Position numbers and translations under genes: made by a program
The notes under the pieces: generated by a model
Told to the model about the DNA's origin: nothing
What the model saw: the letters and a program-made list of their open reading frames with translations, nothing else
Database searches by the model: none
Assembly: GCF_002909235.1 (NCBI RefSeq)
Contig: NZ_PHQQ01000025.1
Coordinates: forward strand, 1 to 64,000
Length of the DNA: 64,000 nt
Reading direction: 5' to 3'
Source of the DNA: Arenibacter catalasegens
GTDB taxonomy: Bacteria > Bacteroidota > Bacteroidia > Flavobacteriales > Flavobacteriaceae
Part shown: piece by piece, positions 17,245 through 25,818 of the stretch
Position numbering within the stretch: the stretch's first letter is position 1
Layout: every line of letters begins with the position of its first letter

Positions 17245-18102
17245 CTATATTGGCAGGGATTGTTGCGGAAGGAACAATACGGGCACCTTGGAATGAAATG
17301 CAATTTTTTTAATTACTGGCTCACCGATAATTCTTTCCCAAAAACTATGTTTATACCTGGACATGGTCAATAGGTCTGCCCGTGTTTCTGTTACATACTG
17401 CTCTACACTCTGGGCTATGTTAGCCTCAAAAATTACCTGGTGAAAGGAATATTCCGTTCCACTTAGACGCTCTTCTAAAATTTTGATGTTTGTTTTCTGT
17501 ACATCACTGAGTCTAAACTCAACGGCCACGTGGATCACTTTTATTGCGGATTTCCAAAGTTTTGCAAATTCAGTCATAGGTAGTAGTTCAAACTTTTGGT
17601 ACAATCTGCTGTAATCCGTTGGAAATACTAAAGACTTTAATTCTTGAAAGTTATAGTCCTTGGGCACCACTAATATGGAATTATTTTTTATTTGTTTAAG
17701 GACTTTCACTGTATTGCTCCCTAAAAAGAATTCTTTGGCACCGGTAGCGCCTTGGGTACCCATAACAATAAGGTCTACGTCTCCAGCAGACACCAATTCC
17801 TTAATGGATTCCTCTAAGGTGCCCAACTTGGAAATCCTTTGAAAAGTATGGTTTGGGTTGTTGTGATTTATATTAAGGTAGTCCAGTATCTTATCTAGTT
17901 CCTGTACTGAATACTTTTCCAAGGAGTCGTAAATGACTCCTAATCTTTGTTGACTTTTCTGTCCTAGTTTATTCAAGGCACTTGGTTCATAAGCATGAAA
18001 TATGAGAAATTTGCACTTCACATGGGCATAGAGTTTTAAGGCCGTAAAAATGGCATTCCATGCATTATCGGAAAAATCGGTGGGCAACAAGATCTTTTTC
18101 AT
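17245..18102 (-). CDS. universal stress protein, tandem UspA domains
   Basis: A 285-residue two-domain Usp. Domain 1 starts KKILLPTDFSDNAWNAIFTAL with GTQG-x9-GSNTVKV. In domain 2 the shared section reads TMSRYKHSFWERIIGEPVIKKI. It overlaps the previous gene by 4 bp (ATGA arrangement), so translation is coupled to the USP at 18099. It is the third gene of the four-USP unit. Confidence 0.9.
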   Translation of the reverse strand: MKKILLPTDFSDNAWNAIFTALKLYAHVKCKFLIFHAYEPSALNKLGQKSQQRLGVIYDSLEKYSVQELDKILDYLNINHNNPNHTFQRISKLGTLEESIKELVSAGDVDLIVMGTQGATGAKEFFLGSNTVKVLKQIKNNSILVVPKDYNFQELKSLVFPTDYSRLYQKFELLPMTEFAKLWKSAIKVIHVAVEFRLSDVQKTNIKILEERLSGTEYSFHQVIFEANIAQSVEQYVTETRADLLTMSRYKHSFWERIIGEPVIKKIAFHSKVPVLFLPQQSLPI

Positions 18103-18968
18103 GTTTTATCTTTTTGAGGGAGACTTATGCCAGTATCAGGTATTACCAAAAAAGGAATCCTCGAGTGGTATCCAATAGCGTCTACCGTAGATCTGGTAAT
18201 TAATCGTTCTAAAAATGAATGCTTACGATTCATTATGGCCAAAAGACCAACCCTATGTTTCTCTACATATAGATGGAGGGCATTGGGCATTATTTCGCCC
18301 TTAACCTGCTCAAAGCAATGATTCACTGGTTTAAGAAACACATCCAGCGCTTTTTTATTTGCCTGTTGATGCTCATTCAACACAAAATCGTCTTTTACAT
18401 TCAACACGATCAATTTTGCCTTTAACAACTTGGACATATTTGCGATGAAGCCCAATACCTGCATGTTATAGGGTGTACCATAATCCGTTGGAAAAACTAT
18501 GGTATGGATGGCTTTAAAGGTATAACCGCAGGGGATGGCCAACACTGGTATACTCGCTTTTCTAATGACATGGACGGTACGGGTTCCTAAAAAGATTTCT
18601 TTGGCTCCAGTTGCTCCTTGGGTTCCCATGGCAATCAGGTCTATTCCTTCTCGTCCGGTGACTTCTTGAATCTCATCGGTCAAAATATTAAAGGAGGATA
18701 GCGTTTTGAACTGATGGTTTTTATTGGGATAGTTATTTTTTATATCTGTGAGCGTTTTTTCCAGACCTTCTTGTGCCAATTCAACGTCCTTATCAGGGAT
18801 GGCACTATTTACAGGACCGCCCATCATATAATCTACCCTATAAAAAGTAGGGGTAAAGGTGTGTAAAATATAGAAAAGACACTTTTCATCTTTAAAATAG
18901 TTGAGTGTATAGTCTATGGCATTACGGGCATTATCGGAAAAATCGGTAGGCAATAAAATTTTTATCAT
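18099..18968 (-). CDS. universal stress protein, tandem UspA domains
   Basis: A 289-residue two-domain Usp. Domain 1 begins IKILLPTDFSDNARNAIDYTL and carries GTQG-x9-GTRTVHV, where Arg replaces the common Asn after the phosphate-binding Thr. Domain 2 ends with the segment IMNRKHSFLERLITRSTVDAI, almost the same as in the neighbouring 18986 gene, which suggests that these two C-terminal domains share a recent origin or exchange. It lies 17 bp after the 18986 gene. Confidence 0.9.
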   Translation of the reverse strand: MIKILLPTDFSDNARNAIDYTLNYFKDEKCLFYILHTFTPTFYRVDYMMGGPVNSAIPDKDVELAQEGLEKTLTDIKNNYPNKNHQFKTLSSFNILTDEIQEVTGREGIDLIAMGTQGATGAKEIFLGTRTVHVIRKASIPVLAIPCGYTFKAIHTIVFPTDYGTPYNMQVLGFIANMSKLLKAKLIVLNVKDDFVLNEHQQANKKALDVFLKPVNHCFEQVKGEIMPNALHLYVEKHRVGLLAIMNRKHSFLERLITRSTVDAIGYHSRIPFLVIPDTGISLPQKDKT

Positions 18969-18985
18969 CTTTGGGTCATTATGGT

Positions 18986-19831
18986 TTATCTAGGCAGATT
19001 CTGCAATACTAAAAAAGGAAGTTTTAACCGTAGTCCAATTTCGTCTACTGTAGATCTATAAAGCATGTCCTCTAGGAAAGAATGTCGGGAGTTCACCATG
19101 ACCAAGAGGTGCATATCGTTTTTGTTGATGAAATCCATGATGGCCTCTGCCTTGTTTGTGGTAGGACATCTTTCAAAATATAATAAGGCGTTTGCCAAAG
19201 TTTCCCTTAAAAAGCGCTGGTTGTCTATTTGTCTTGGGCTTAAATCTTCAAAGTCTGAAATGTATAGGCAGTGTATTTTCGATTTAAATTCGGACGCCAA
19301 GGTGTCCAATAACTTTAATTCCCGACGCTTGTAGGGCAGCATATAATCTGTTGGAAATAGTATTTTCTTTGGTTGATGAAACTTGCAATCCAAAGGAACA
19401 GCCAATACAGGGCATTGCACATATTTAAAAACTTGTACGGTATGGCTACCGAAAGTAATTTTTTTGCTGTCGGTTTGCCCTTTGGTGCCCATAATCACGA
19501 GGTCCACATTTATTTTATTGACCCAATCGTTTACCGCATCAACTAGAGTGTCAAATACGGATAGTGTTTTATAGGTGTGTTTTGGATTATGCTCCCTTGC
19601 AGCCAGGTTTTGGGTTAGGTCTTGCAGGGATTTATCTATATTATTTTTAAGAGTTTCCTTTTGATGTTCAAAAGTGGATTCCCCATTGGTCTTATAGGGG
19701 CCATAAACTTCGTCGGCATAAGCATGTAAAAAGTAGAAATTGGCCCGTTCACATTTATATAGATTTAAGGCATAATCAATAGCATGCTTGGCACTGCTGG
19801 AAAAATCTGTAGGAATCAAAATGGTTTTCAT
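18986..19831 (-). CDS. universal stress protein, tandem UspA domains
   Basis: A 281-residue two-domain Usp and first gene of the four-USP unit. Domain 1 begins KTILIPTDFSSSAKHAIDYAL, with GTKG-x9-GSHTVQV. Domain 2 lacks the ATP signature and carries VNSRHSFLEDMLYRSTVDEIG. The promoter at 19854-19896 has a perfect -7 box and a full Fnr-like site 54 bp upstream of the ATG. Confidence 0.9.
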   Translation of the reverse strand: MKTILIPTDFSSSAKHAIDYALNLYKCERANFYFLHAYADEVYGPYKTNGESTFEHQKETLKNNIDKSLQDLTQNLAAREHNPKHTYKTLSVFDTLVDAVNDWVNKINVDLVIMGTKGQTDSKKITFGSHTVQVFKYVQCPVLAVPLDCKFHQPKKILFPTDYMLPYKRRELKLLDTLASEFKSKIHCLYISDFEDLSPRQIDNQRFLRETLANALLYFERCPTTNKAEAIMDFINKNDMHLLVMVNSRHSFLEDMLYRSTVDEIGLRLKLPFLVLQNLPR

Positions 19832-19853
19832 AGGTTTTCTTTTGGATTCCTAC

Positions 19854-19896
19854 CAAAGTTATTGGTAGTGTCCTATAAAATCTATGACATTTATCA
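19854..19896 (-). promoter_or_regulatory. Fnr-like site and perfect -7 box for four-USP unit
   Basis: TGACATTTATCA at 19885-19896. TAACTTTG on the minus strand (19861-19854) is an exact TAnnTTTG and ends 36.5 bp from the dyad centre. Confidence 0.85.
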
Positions 19897-19926
19897 GTAG
19901 CTCGCAATGAAGGTGTTGGTGATAGG

Positions 19927-20763
19927 TTACTCGTGTAATACCAGCAACGGAACACTAGTTTGAAAACTAATTTTTTTTATGGCAGTGTCCAATAGTAATT
20001 GTTGTAGAAAATTTAGATTTTTGGCCACCATGATAACCATATCGATATTCTCGCTGGTTACAAAACCCGCAATGGCGCTTTTGACACTTTCATCTTTAAG
20101 CTGATGCATAGTATGCGATTTCTCATGTACTTCAAGCAAATAGTCCTGTAAATAAATCATGTTCTGAATTTGAGCAGTATTTAATTTTACCTTGGGCTTA
20201 GAGACATTTACAACATTTAATCGGGCTTTAGAGATACGAAGTATTTTTGTCATGGCTTCCAAAATAGAGTGCGAATAGAAAATATTATAATCTGTGGGAA
20301 AGGCAATATTTTCAGGGATAGCCGGCTCGGCTTTTTCCGGTATCACCAAGAGATTACAGGGTACTTTGGTTATGGCATTTCCAGTATTGCTACCTACTAT
20401 GGCACCTTTAATCCCAGAAGCCCCTTTGGTTCCCATAACTATTAGGTCAACTTTTTTGTCCAATACGGTCTTTCGAATTATATCGATTAGGTTTCCGTAA
20501 TCATGTAGGGTAATAAAATGATGTGCTTTGTTCCTACTAATTGTCTGGATAAGTCTGTGGGTATATGTTAGATTATCTTCAAGGGTTATATCTAAAGTAT
20601 TGGTAGAGATAGCAAACGAATTGTGCATTAAGTCCGATTGGATTAAAGGGTCCACATGGAGTATGTAGAAATTACATGGGACGTCTCTGAATAGCTTTAC
20701 GGCATATTCCATGGCGTTCCATGAATTGTTGGAATAATCTGTGGGAAGCAATATGTTTTTCAT
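19927..20763 (-). CDS. universal stress protein, tandem UspA domains
   Basis: A 278-residue two-domain Usp. Domain 1 starts KNILLPTDYSNNSWNAMEYAV, with GTKG-x9-GSNTGNA. It shares several segments with the 15404 protein (for example MVAKNLNFL and a VHE/LHE-type end), so these two form a subgroup. It is a single-gene unit, adjacent to the regulator gene and transcribed in the same direction from its own Fnr-like promoter. Confidence 0.9.
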   Translation of the reverse strand: MKNILLPTDYSNNSWNAMEYAVKLFRDVPCNFYILHVDPLIQSDLMHNSFAISTNTLDITLEDNLTYTHRLIQTISRNKAHHFITLHDYGNLIDIIRKTVLDKKVDLIVMGTKGASGIKGAIVGSNTGNAITKVPCNLLVIPEKAEPAIPENIAFPTDYNIFYSHSILEAMTKILRISKARLNVVNVSKPKVKLNTAQIQNMIYLQDYLLEVHEKSHTMHQLKDESVKSAIAGFVTSENIDMVIMVAKNLNFLQQLLLDTAIKKISFQTSVPLLVLHE

Positions 20764-20786
20764 TCATTCAATTAACTACATTTCTA

Positions 20787-20829
20787 CAAAATTAGAGCTA
20801 TAGCTATAATTGAAATATGACATTGGTCA
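20787..20829 (-). promoter_or_regulatory. Fnr-like site and perfect -7 box for USP at 19927
   Basis: TGACATTGGTCA at 20818-20829. TAATTTTG on the minus strand (20794-20787) is an exact TAnnTTTG, ending 36.5 bp from the dyad centre. This is the best combined example of the arrangement in the window. Confidence 0.85.
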
Positions 20830-20867
20830 TTTTATGGGAAAAGATACTTTAAGAATCCAAATCAATT

Positions 20868-21920
20868 CTAATTAATAAATTGAAGGGCCTTTAATTCCTT
20901 GATACGTATATTTCGGCCTTCAATCTCGATCAAACCCTCTTTTTTAAAGCCGGAGAGGGTTCGTATAAGGCTTTCCGTGGCAATACCCGCCACACTGGCT
21001 AGGTCGTTACGGGAAATTTTGATAGGGTCTTCTGTTTTAGTATTCATGACTTCTGCAAATTGCAATAAGGTCTGTGCCGTTTTCTTTCGTACAGAACTAT
21101 AGGCCATTTGCAACAATTGCTGTTTAATATCCTTTATATTCCCTGAAAGAAGTTCCATTAGTTCAAAGGAGATATTATGGTTATTCTCTAAAACCTGTTT
21201 TAAACTTTCTTTTGATATTCCGGCAACTTCTACCTCTTCAATGGCCGTAGCCGATTCCTGATATGGAATATTGTCTATAAAAGAGGTGAATCCCAAGAAA
21301 TCATCTGCTCTATATAAGGACGTAATCAGTTCCTTACCATCCTCATCCATGGAATGGGATTTAACCACTCCCCTTAGGATAAGGTAAATTTTATGGCAGT
21401 ATGAACCCTCTTGGTATATAGTACTGCCCTGTGTAAAAGTTGCAGGCTCACCGTTGTCGTCAAAAAAGTTCTTTAGCTCGTTTAAGGTGCGTATGGGATT
21501 TTCTGAGGCTTGTAGATTTAATAATCCTTCTTGCGAGGTACGCCTCAATAGTTCCACTTTCGCCATTCGACTCTCAATGGCACTTATTAAATCCTCTTCT
21601 TCAAAAGGTTTGGTTAGATAGTCGTCCGCACCCAGATCCATTCCCTTTCGTATCTCTTTGTGTTCTGTTTTGGCAGATAGGAATATAAACGGAATATGTT
21701 TGGTCTTTTCATCAGAAGACAGATCTTTTAATACTCCATAACCATCTACCTCTGGCATCATTATGTCACATACCACAATATCTGGTAATTTTTCTTTGGC
21801 CATTTGAATACCAATTTTTCCGTTTGGGGCCGATGTTACCGAATAACCAGAAAGTTCCAAAAGCTCTTCTGTGTTTTCGCGTAATGCCCTATCGTCCTCG
21901 ATCAATAAAATAGTCTTCAT
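20868..21920 (-). CDS. response-regulator receiver fused to Crp/Fnr regulator
   Basis: A 350-residue transcription factor (ATG 21920). Numbering below is from an alternative ATG 8 codons upstream, which overlaps the kinase gene. Receiver domain ~9-125 with acidic pair E16-D17-D18, phospho-acceptor D60, and K112 in TKPF. Cyclic-nucleotide-binding-like domain ~160-265 (fold glycine region YQEGSYCHKIYLILRG). Crp-type winged helix ~285-350 with recognition helix IATESLIRTLSGF, in which E324 and R328 occupy the positions of Fnr Glu209 and Arg213 that read the TGA half-site. No N-terminal Cys cluster, so no Fnr-type Fe-S sensing; phosphorylation by the adjacent kinase is the likely input. It is the best candidate to bind the TGAY-N4-RTCA sites. 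Confidence 0.9.
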   Translation of the reverse strand: MKTILLIEDDRALRENTEELLELSGYSVTSAPNGKIGIQMAKEKLPDIVVCDIMMPEVDGYGVLKDLSSDEKTKHIPFIFLSAKTEHKEIRKGMDLGADDYLTKPFEEEDLISAIESRMAKVELLRRTSQEGLLNLQASENPIRTLNELKNFFDDNGEPATFTQGSTIYQEGSYCHKIYLILRGVVKSHSMDEDGKELITSLYRADDFLGFTSFIDNIPYQESATAIEEVEVAGISKESLKQVLENNHNISFELMELLSGNIKDIKQQLLQMAYSSVRKKTAQTLLQFAEVMNTKTEDPIKISRNDLASVAGIATESLIRTLSGFKKEGLIEIEGRNIRIKELKALQFIN

Positions 21921-21927
21921 TGTTTTC

Positions 21928-23439
21928 TTAAGTTTTGTGTTCAAGTGGGATAATTATCGTGAAATTGGACCCTTTATTTTCTTCACTGGTAAATTGAATA
22001 GTGGCTCCTAGATTCTCCAAATGTTGTTTGGCTATGTTAAGGCCTATGCCTGTACCTTGGTTCAATAAGGCATTTTCGGCTCTAAAATAACGATTGAAAA
22101 TATGTTTTTGGTCTTCAGCAGGAATCCCAATACCATGATCAATGACCTGTATTAGAATATTACCGGCACCATTACTCACAACCAGGTCTATGGTTGAATC
22201 TTCTGGAGAGTATTTAATTGCGTTGTGGATTAGGTTGGACAAGGCTAATTCCAAGGTTTTTTCATCAAAATCGATGAAAATGTCGTCGATGTTTTCTGGA
22301 TACGAAATTTTTTGTCCCGACTTAAGTAGCATATTGGCGCCATAAACCACTTCGTTTATTATTTTACTCAGCGGAAAAATTTCTATTTTGTAATTTATCT
22401 TTCCTGAATCTAAACGTTCTACTGAAAGAAAATCGGTTAGGATGGTATCCAGATACCGTACTTTGTTCTTTATAGTATCTACGTGCTTGTCACGTTTTTC
22501 CTGCTGGTTTCCCTCAGTGTATTTTGCCAACAAAGTTATAGAGGTAAGAATGCTGCTTAATGGGGTCTTAAATTCATGGGAAACCAAGGAAAGGAAACGT
22601 GTTTTCAATTCGTTCAGTTCTTTCTCCTTTGCTAGGGCATCTGTAAGTTGTTTGGTACGTTCCTGCACCGTTTTTTCCAGTTTTTCCGTATAATTTTTTC
22701 GTTCTGTTATATCAAGTATAATAGCAACAAAAACTTGTCTTTCACCAAGAATGGATAATTGAAGGTGTACCTCTACTGGATAAACTGAGCCATCTTGCCG
22801 TTGGTGGTCAGTTTCAAATTTAACCTTATCCAATTCCCCTTTCAATAATGGCTCTATTAGTCGCTGAAATTGTGCTGTATCCATATGGGGTTTAATATCC
22901 AATGGAGTCATGGTTTTAAACTCTTTGAGATCATAGCCCATATTTCGCTGCGCCTCTTTATTGACATTCGAAAAATGTAAGGAAATTGCATCGAACACAT
23001 AAATCTCGTTAAGTGACTCATCAAATATCCTGGCCCAATGGCTAAGTTCCTTTTCCTTGATCTTACGTTCCGTAATATCAATAATCAGGGCCATTACATA
23101 GGTTTCATCATAAAGTTTAAAAGGATTAAGTCCAGCTTCCACAGGAAATTCCTCTCCATTCTTGTGGACCCCATGTAAGTCCCTTCCTTGGCCCATTTGC
23201 CTCCGTTGACTTTTTTCAATAAACTGATCTACATGTTGACCATGGTTATGATGATACCTCTGCGGTATTAAGGTATCCAAGGGTTTTCCTAAAAGTTCTC
23301 CCTTATTGTATCCAAACATCCGATCGGTAGAGGAATTGGTGGCAACAATTAATTGTTCGGTATTGACAACTATAATACCTTCAGATACACCTTCGGCAAG
23401 GAGATTGAATATTTCGCTGTTTTTTTGGAAGGAATGCAT
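21928..23439 (-). CDS. PAS-PAS sensor histidine kinase, FixL-like first PAS
   Basis: A 503-residue soluble kinase: PAS1 ~8-125, PAS2 ~135-248, coiled coil ~250-280, dimerisation helix with phospho-acceptor H288 (SHEFKTPL), and HATPase domain with N box (NLIHNAIKYSP), G1 DHGIGIP and G2 GTGIGLNIAK. No membrane segment, so the signal is cytoplasmic. PAS1 contains H66 and R86 in the context RYHHNHGQHV to GQGRDLHG; their 20-residue spacing equals that of haem ligand His200 and Arg220 in Bradyrhizobium FixL. Many non-haem PAS domains also have this His, so haem binding is an inference. The stop codon lies 7 bp before the regulator's ATG 21920, indicating coupled translation. Confidence 0.9.
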   Translation of the reverse strand: MHSFQKNSEIFNLLAEGVSEGIIVVNTEQLIVATNSSTDRMFGYNKGELLGKPLDTLIPQRYHHNHGQHVDQFIEKSQRRQMGQGRDLHGVHKNGEEFPVEAGLNPFKLYDETYVMALIIDITERKIKEKELSHWARIFDESLNEIYVFDAISLHFSNVNKEAQRNMGYDLKEFKTMTPLDIKPHMDTAQFQRLIEPLLKGELDKVKFETDHQRQDGSVYPVEVHLQLSILGERQVFVAIILDITERKNYTEKLEKTVQERTKQLTDALAKEKELNELKTRFLSLVSHEFKTPLSSILTSITLLAKYTEGNQQEKRDKHVDTIKNKVRYLDTILTDFLSVERLDSGKINYKIEIFPLSKIINEVVYGANMLLKSGQKISYPENIDDIFIDFDEKTLELALSNLIHNAIKYSPEDSTIDLVVSNGAGNILIQVIDHGIGIPAEDQKHIFNRYFRAENALLNQGTGIGLNIAKQHLENLGATIQFTSEENKGSNFTIIIPLEHKT

Positions 23440-23443
23440 TAGC

Positions 23444-23506
23444 CAAAGATAAAATTTTAAAACTGATAATTGTCATAGAACTTAAATAGGTCGTTTTCTA
23501 AATTTA
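23444..23506. promoter_or_regulatory. divergent region: Fnr-like site between kinase and TerB-like gene
   Basis: TGATAATTGTCA at 23464-23475. To the right TAAATTTA (23499-23506), one mismatch from TAnnTTTG, ends 36.5 bp from the centre, so the site can activate the gene at 23542. To the left the kinase's best -7 box is TATCTTTG on the minus strand (23451-23444), an exact match whose end is only 25.5 bp from the centre. There the site would cover the -33 region and block the promoter, suggesting negative autoregulation of the kinase-regulator unit. Confidence 0.65.
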
Positions 23507-23541
23507 ATCAATGGATTCAGGCACAAATTAAAATATAAAAT

Positions 23542-23937
23542 ATGATGAAAACAGCTAAGACGTTCTATGAAAACTTGGGAAAATTGTTCTATTCGGTAGC
23601 TATGGCAGACTCCCGGGTCCATAGAAATGAGATAGTTAAATTAAGAGCTTTTATTCGCCAATTTTGGCTAGATGTGGATGAACTTGAGGATGAATTCGGT
23701 ACAGATGCCACCTTTCAGATAGAATCGGTGTTCGATTGGCTAATGGCTAATGATAAGGACGGGAATGAGTGTTTTGAGGAATTCAGGGAGTTTTATAAGG
23801 AGAATGCTACTATTTTCACCCCATTTATTAAAGTCTTGATTATGGATACGGCCAATGCAATTGCCAATAGTTTTTCAGAAAAAAATAAAGCCGAATTGGT
23901 AGTGTTGGGAAAACTGGAACTTTTATTAAAGCAATAA
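23542..23937 (+). CDS. TerB-like helical protein
   Basis: A 131-residue acidic, all-helical protein resembling TerB/tellurite-resistance-like domains: LFYSVAMADSRVHRNEIVKLRAFI near residues 16-39 matches their first helices with the usual acidic pair missing in part. No signal or membrane segment. TerB-type proteins bind metal ions and occur in stress systems with unclear action. It is divergent from the kinase gene and placed under the Fnr-like site at 23464, and it stops 34 bp before the convergent USP gene. The family assignment is tentative. Confidence 0.6.
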   Translation: MMKTAKTFYENLGKLFYSVAMADSRVHRNEIVKLRAFIRQFWLDVDELEDEFGTDATFQIESVFDWLMANDKDGNECFEEFREFYKENATIFTPFIKVLIMDTANAIANSFSEKNKAELVVLGKLELLLKQ

Positions 23938-23971
23938 TACGGCGCACCTAGTCCAATATTCCAATACGTAA

Positions 23972-24796
23972 TCAGATCTTAAATGTCAATACTGGTAATC
24001 TAGTGTGGTTGGCAATATCCTCACCAATACTTCCGAGCAAGAAATGGTCAATACCTTTTCTGCCATGCGTAGGTAGGGCCATTATATCAAATTTTTCTGT
24101 CTTAGTGAAATTCAGTAAACCGCTTTCCACACTATGATCATTGTAAATTTCCACTTTATAGTTGGTCTCCTGGGTCTTCGACATAAAATCTGCTATACGT
24201 TTCTCGGCTTCAGGGGTACTTAAGAAATCCTCAAAGGGGGTATTGATGTATACCAATTTAAGTTTTGAGGAAAATTTATGCGCTAGTGACTTAACATTCC
24301 TATAGGCCAATACCGTATCCTCAGAAAAACTACAGCCAAATAGTATGTTCTTTATAACAAAATTGGAATTTTGCTGCTTTATTATCAAAACGGGGACATC
24401 GGAAGTGCGTACTACCTTTTCGGTATTGGATCCTATGAAAATCTCGTTGAAACCAGTACTACCATGGGAGCCCATTACGATTAGATCTATATTTTGTTCC
24501 TTGACAACATTGTTAAGTTCACTAAATACCTTATAGTTTTGCACTATTTTATGTATTGTAATATCCTTTAAATAAGGCTTGTCCAAGAAACTTTTAAATC
24601 TTTTTTTGGCCAGTCCCATGAAGTATTTGGCTTCCTCGTACCCTAAAAATTCCTCCTCGGCTATAACCGCCTCCGAAATGCCCATCATATGAATTGCGGT
24701 AATCTTGGCATTCTGCTGTCTTGCTATACTGGCGGCAACCTCTAGCGCATTCGCGGAATGTTTTGAAAAATCTACAGGAACCAATAGGTGCTTCAT
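23972..24796 (-). CDS. universal stress protein, both domains near-canonical
   Basis: A 274-residue two-domain Usp of a different subtype from the main array. Domain 1 begins KHLLVPVDFSKHSANALEVA, with GSHG-x9-GSNTEKV. Domain 2 keeps an almost complete signature (PTHG-x9-GS, first Gly replaced by Pro), unlike the array members, whose second domains have lost it. It resembles the Usp forms found widely in Bacteroidetes and is probably the older stand-alone copy. It has a long leader (about 120 bases) from the promoter at 24926-24968. Confidence 0.9.
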   Translation of the reverse strand: MKHLLVPVDFSKHSANALEVAASIARQQNAKITAIHMMGISEAVIAEEEFLGYEEAKYFMGLAKKRFKSFLDKPYLKDITIHKIVQNYKVFSELNNVVKEQNIDLIVMGSHGSTGFNEIFIGSNTEKVVRTSDVPVLIIKQQNSNFVIKNILFGCSFSEDTVLAYRNVKSLAHKFSSKLKLVYINTPFEDFLSTPEAEKRIADFMSKTQETNYKVEIYNDHSVESGLLNFTKTEKFDIMALPTHGRKGIDHFLLGSIGEDIANHTRLPVLTFKI

Positions 24797-24925
24797 CTTA
24801 GGAGTCTTTATTATTTACTATAATACATGGTCGCTTTGTACGGTCTTTGCCATCTATTATTAAAGGCATTAATGGCTCTATAAGACTTGGATTACAGTGC
24901 CTTGTTCCCATTTAAGTATTAGGAA

Positions 24926-24968
24926 CAAAAGTAAAGAGTATCAAAAACACCTGACATGATATTGGTCA
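24926..24968 (-). promoter_or_regulatory. Fnr-like site and perfect -7 box for USP at 23972
   Basis: TGATATTGGTCA at 24957-24968. TACTTTTG on the minus strand (24933-24926) is an exact TAnnTTTG ending 36.5 bp from the centre. The leader to ATG 24796 is long. The 378-bp gap 24797-25174 also holds the site for the rightward gene at 25175; the rest shows nothing recognisable. Confidence 0.8.
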
Positions 24969-25110
24969 TTCGACATGGATTTTAATTCGGATTTCTTTAA
25001 GAATCTATAATAGCAAGGAAAGCTTCATTCCAAATAGCTATTTAAAAATTCCCTTCCTCACAAGGGAACATTTTTTTTGGAATTAATAATGCTGATTAAT
25101 TATGGGTTAC

Positions 25111-25153
25111 TGACATCGGTCATTTTATAATGATATTCTGTAGCCTACTTTAG
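25111..25153 (+). promoter_or_regulatory. Fnr-like site and -7 box for WG-repeat gene
   Basis: TGACATCGGTCA at 25111-25122, followed by TACTTTAG (25146-25153), one mismatch from TAnnTTTG, ending 36.5 bp from the centre. The ATG is 53 bp from the site. Confidence 0.75.
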
Positions 25154-25174
25154 AGGACACTAAAATTCAAAGTC

Positions 25175-25816
25175 ATGAAAAAATATATTATTACGGCATT
25201 ATTCGTAATGCTTATGCTTCCCAACGTATTTTATTCCCAAACTATTAAAAACATTGATGAAATAGCTCCCTTTAGCGAGGGCTTGGCCGCTATTAGACAA
25301 GGTAATCAATGGGGATTTATTAATGAAGAGGGCACAATGGTTATTAATTTCCGAAGCGATATTTATTGGAACAAGGATGCGGACACCTCTAAAAAAGATA
25401 TTTCTGGGGTACGATATCCTATGTTCAATGAGGGTAGGTGTCTTATAACCAAAGAGGTAGAGGAGGGTGTTCCAGTTTTTGGGTTTATAGATGCCAAAGG
25501 AAATGTGGTGGTTGAGCCCCAGCTACTAAATGTTTATCCCTTTAAAGATGGTTATACCACTGGCGTTCTTTTTGAGAAGTCCTTGAAGGGCGAAAATGAA
25601 TTCAGTCTTAAGATCTACGAGTTCAAATTTCACGATGTCATGATGGACACCTCAGGGGAAATGGTTGAATATTTCAATAAAAGGGACAATATCCAAATGA
25701 CCAAAAAAAGATATCAGATGCCTGCAATCGGGGTAAAAAAGCTTTCGGATGGCCTAGTTGCCGTCTATACCAAGGACCAAGGTTGGGAAATTAGAAAAAT
25801 AACATTAAATAAATAA
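25175..25816 (+). CDS. secreted WG-repeat protein
   Basis: A 213-residue exported protein with signal peptide 1-21 (ending FYSQ) and WG-type beta repeats: FSEGLAAIRQGNQWGFINEEG near residues 33-53 and a second unit FGFIDAKGNVVVEP near residues 107-120. The C-terminal 60 residues are charged and less regular. WG repeats form solenoids of unknown binding partner. It is expressed from a clear Fnr-like promoter. The stop codon is 2 bp before the SDR gene, so the two form an operon. Confidence 0.75.
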   Translation: MKKYIITALFVMLMLPNVFYSQTIKNIDEIAPFSEGLAAIRQGNQWGFINEEGTMVINFRSDIYWNKDADTSKKDISGVRYPMFNEGRCLITKEVEEGVPVFGFIDAKGNVVVEPQLLNVYPFKDGYTTGVLFEKSLKGENEFSLKIYEFKFHDVMMDTSGEMVEYFNKRDNIQMTKKRYQMPAIGVKKLSDGLVAVYTKDQGWEIRKITLNK

Positions 25817-25818
25817 AC

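Noticed and set aside
12356-20763. Regularly spaced similar DNA across the USP genes, suggestive of repeats or a CRISPR-like array
   Set aside because: The similarity is at protein level in diverged tandem genes; there are no short identical repeats with unique spacers.
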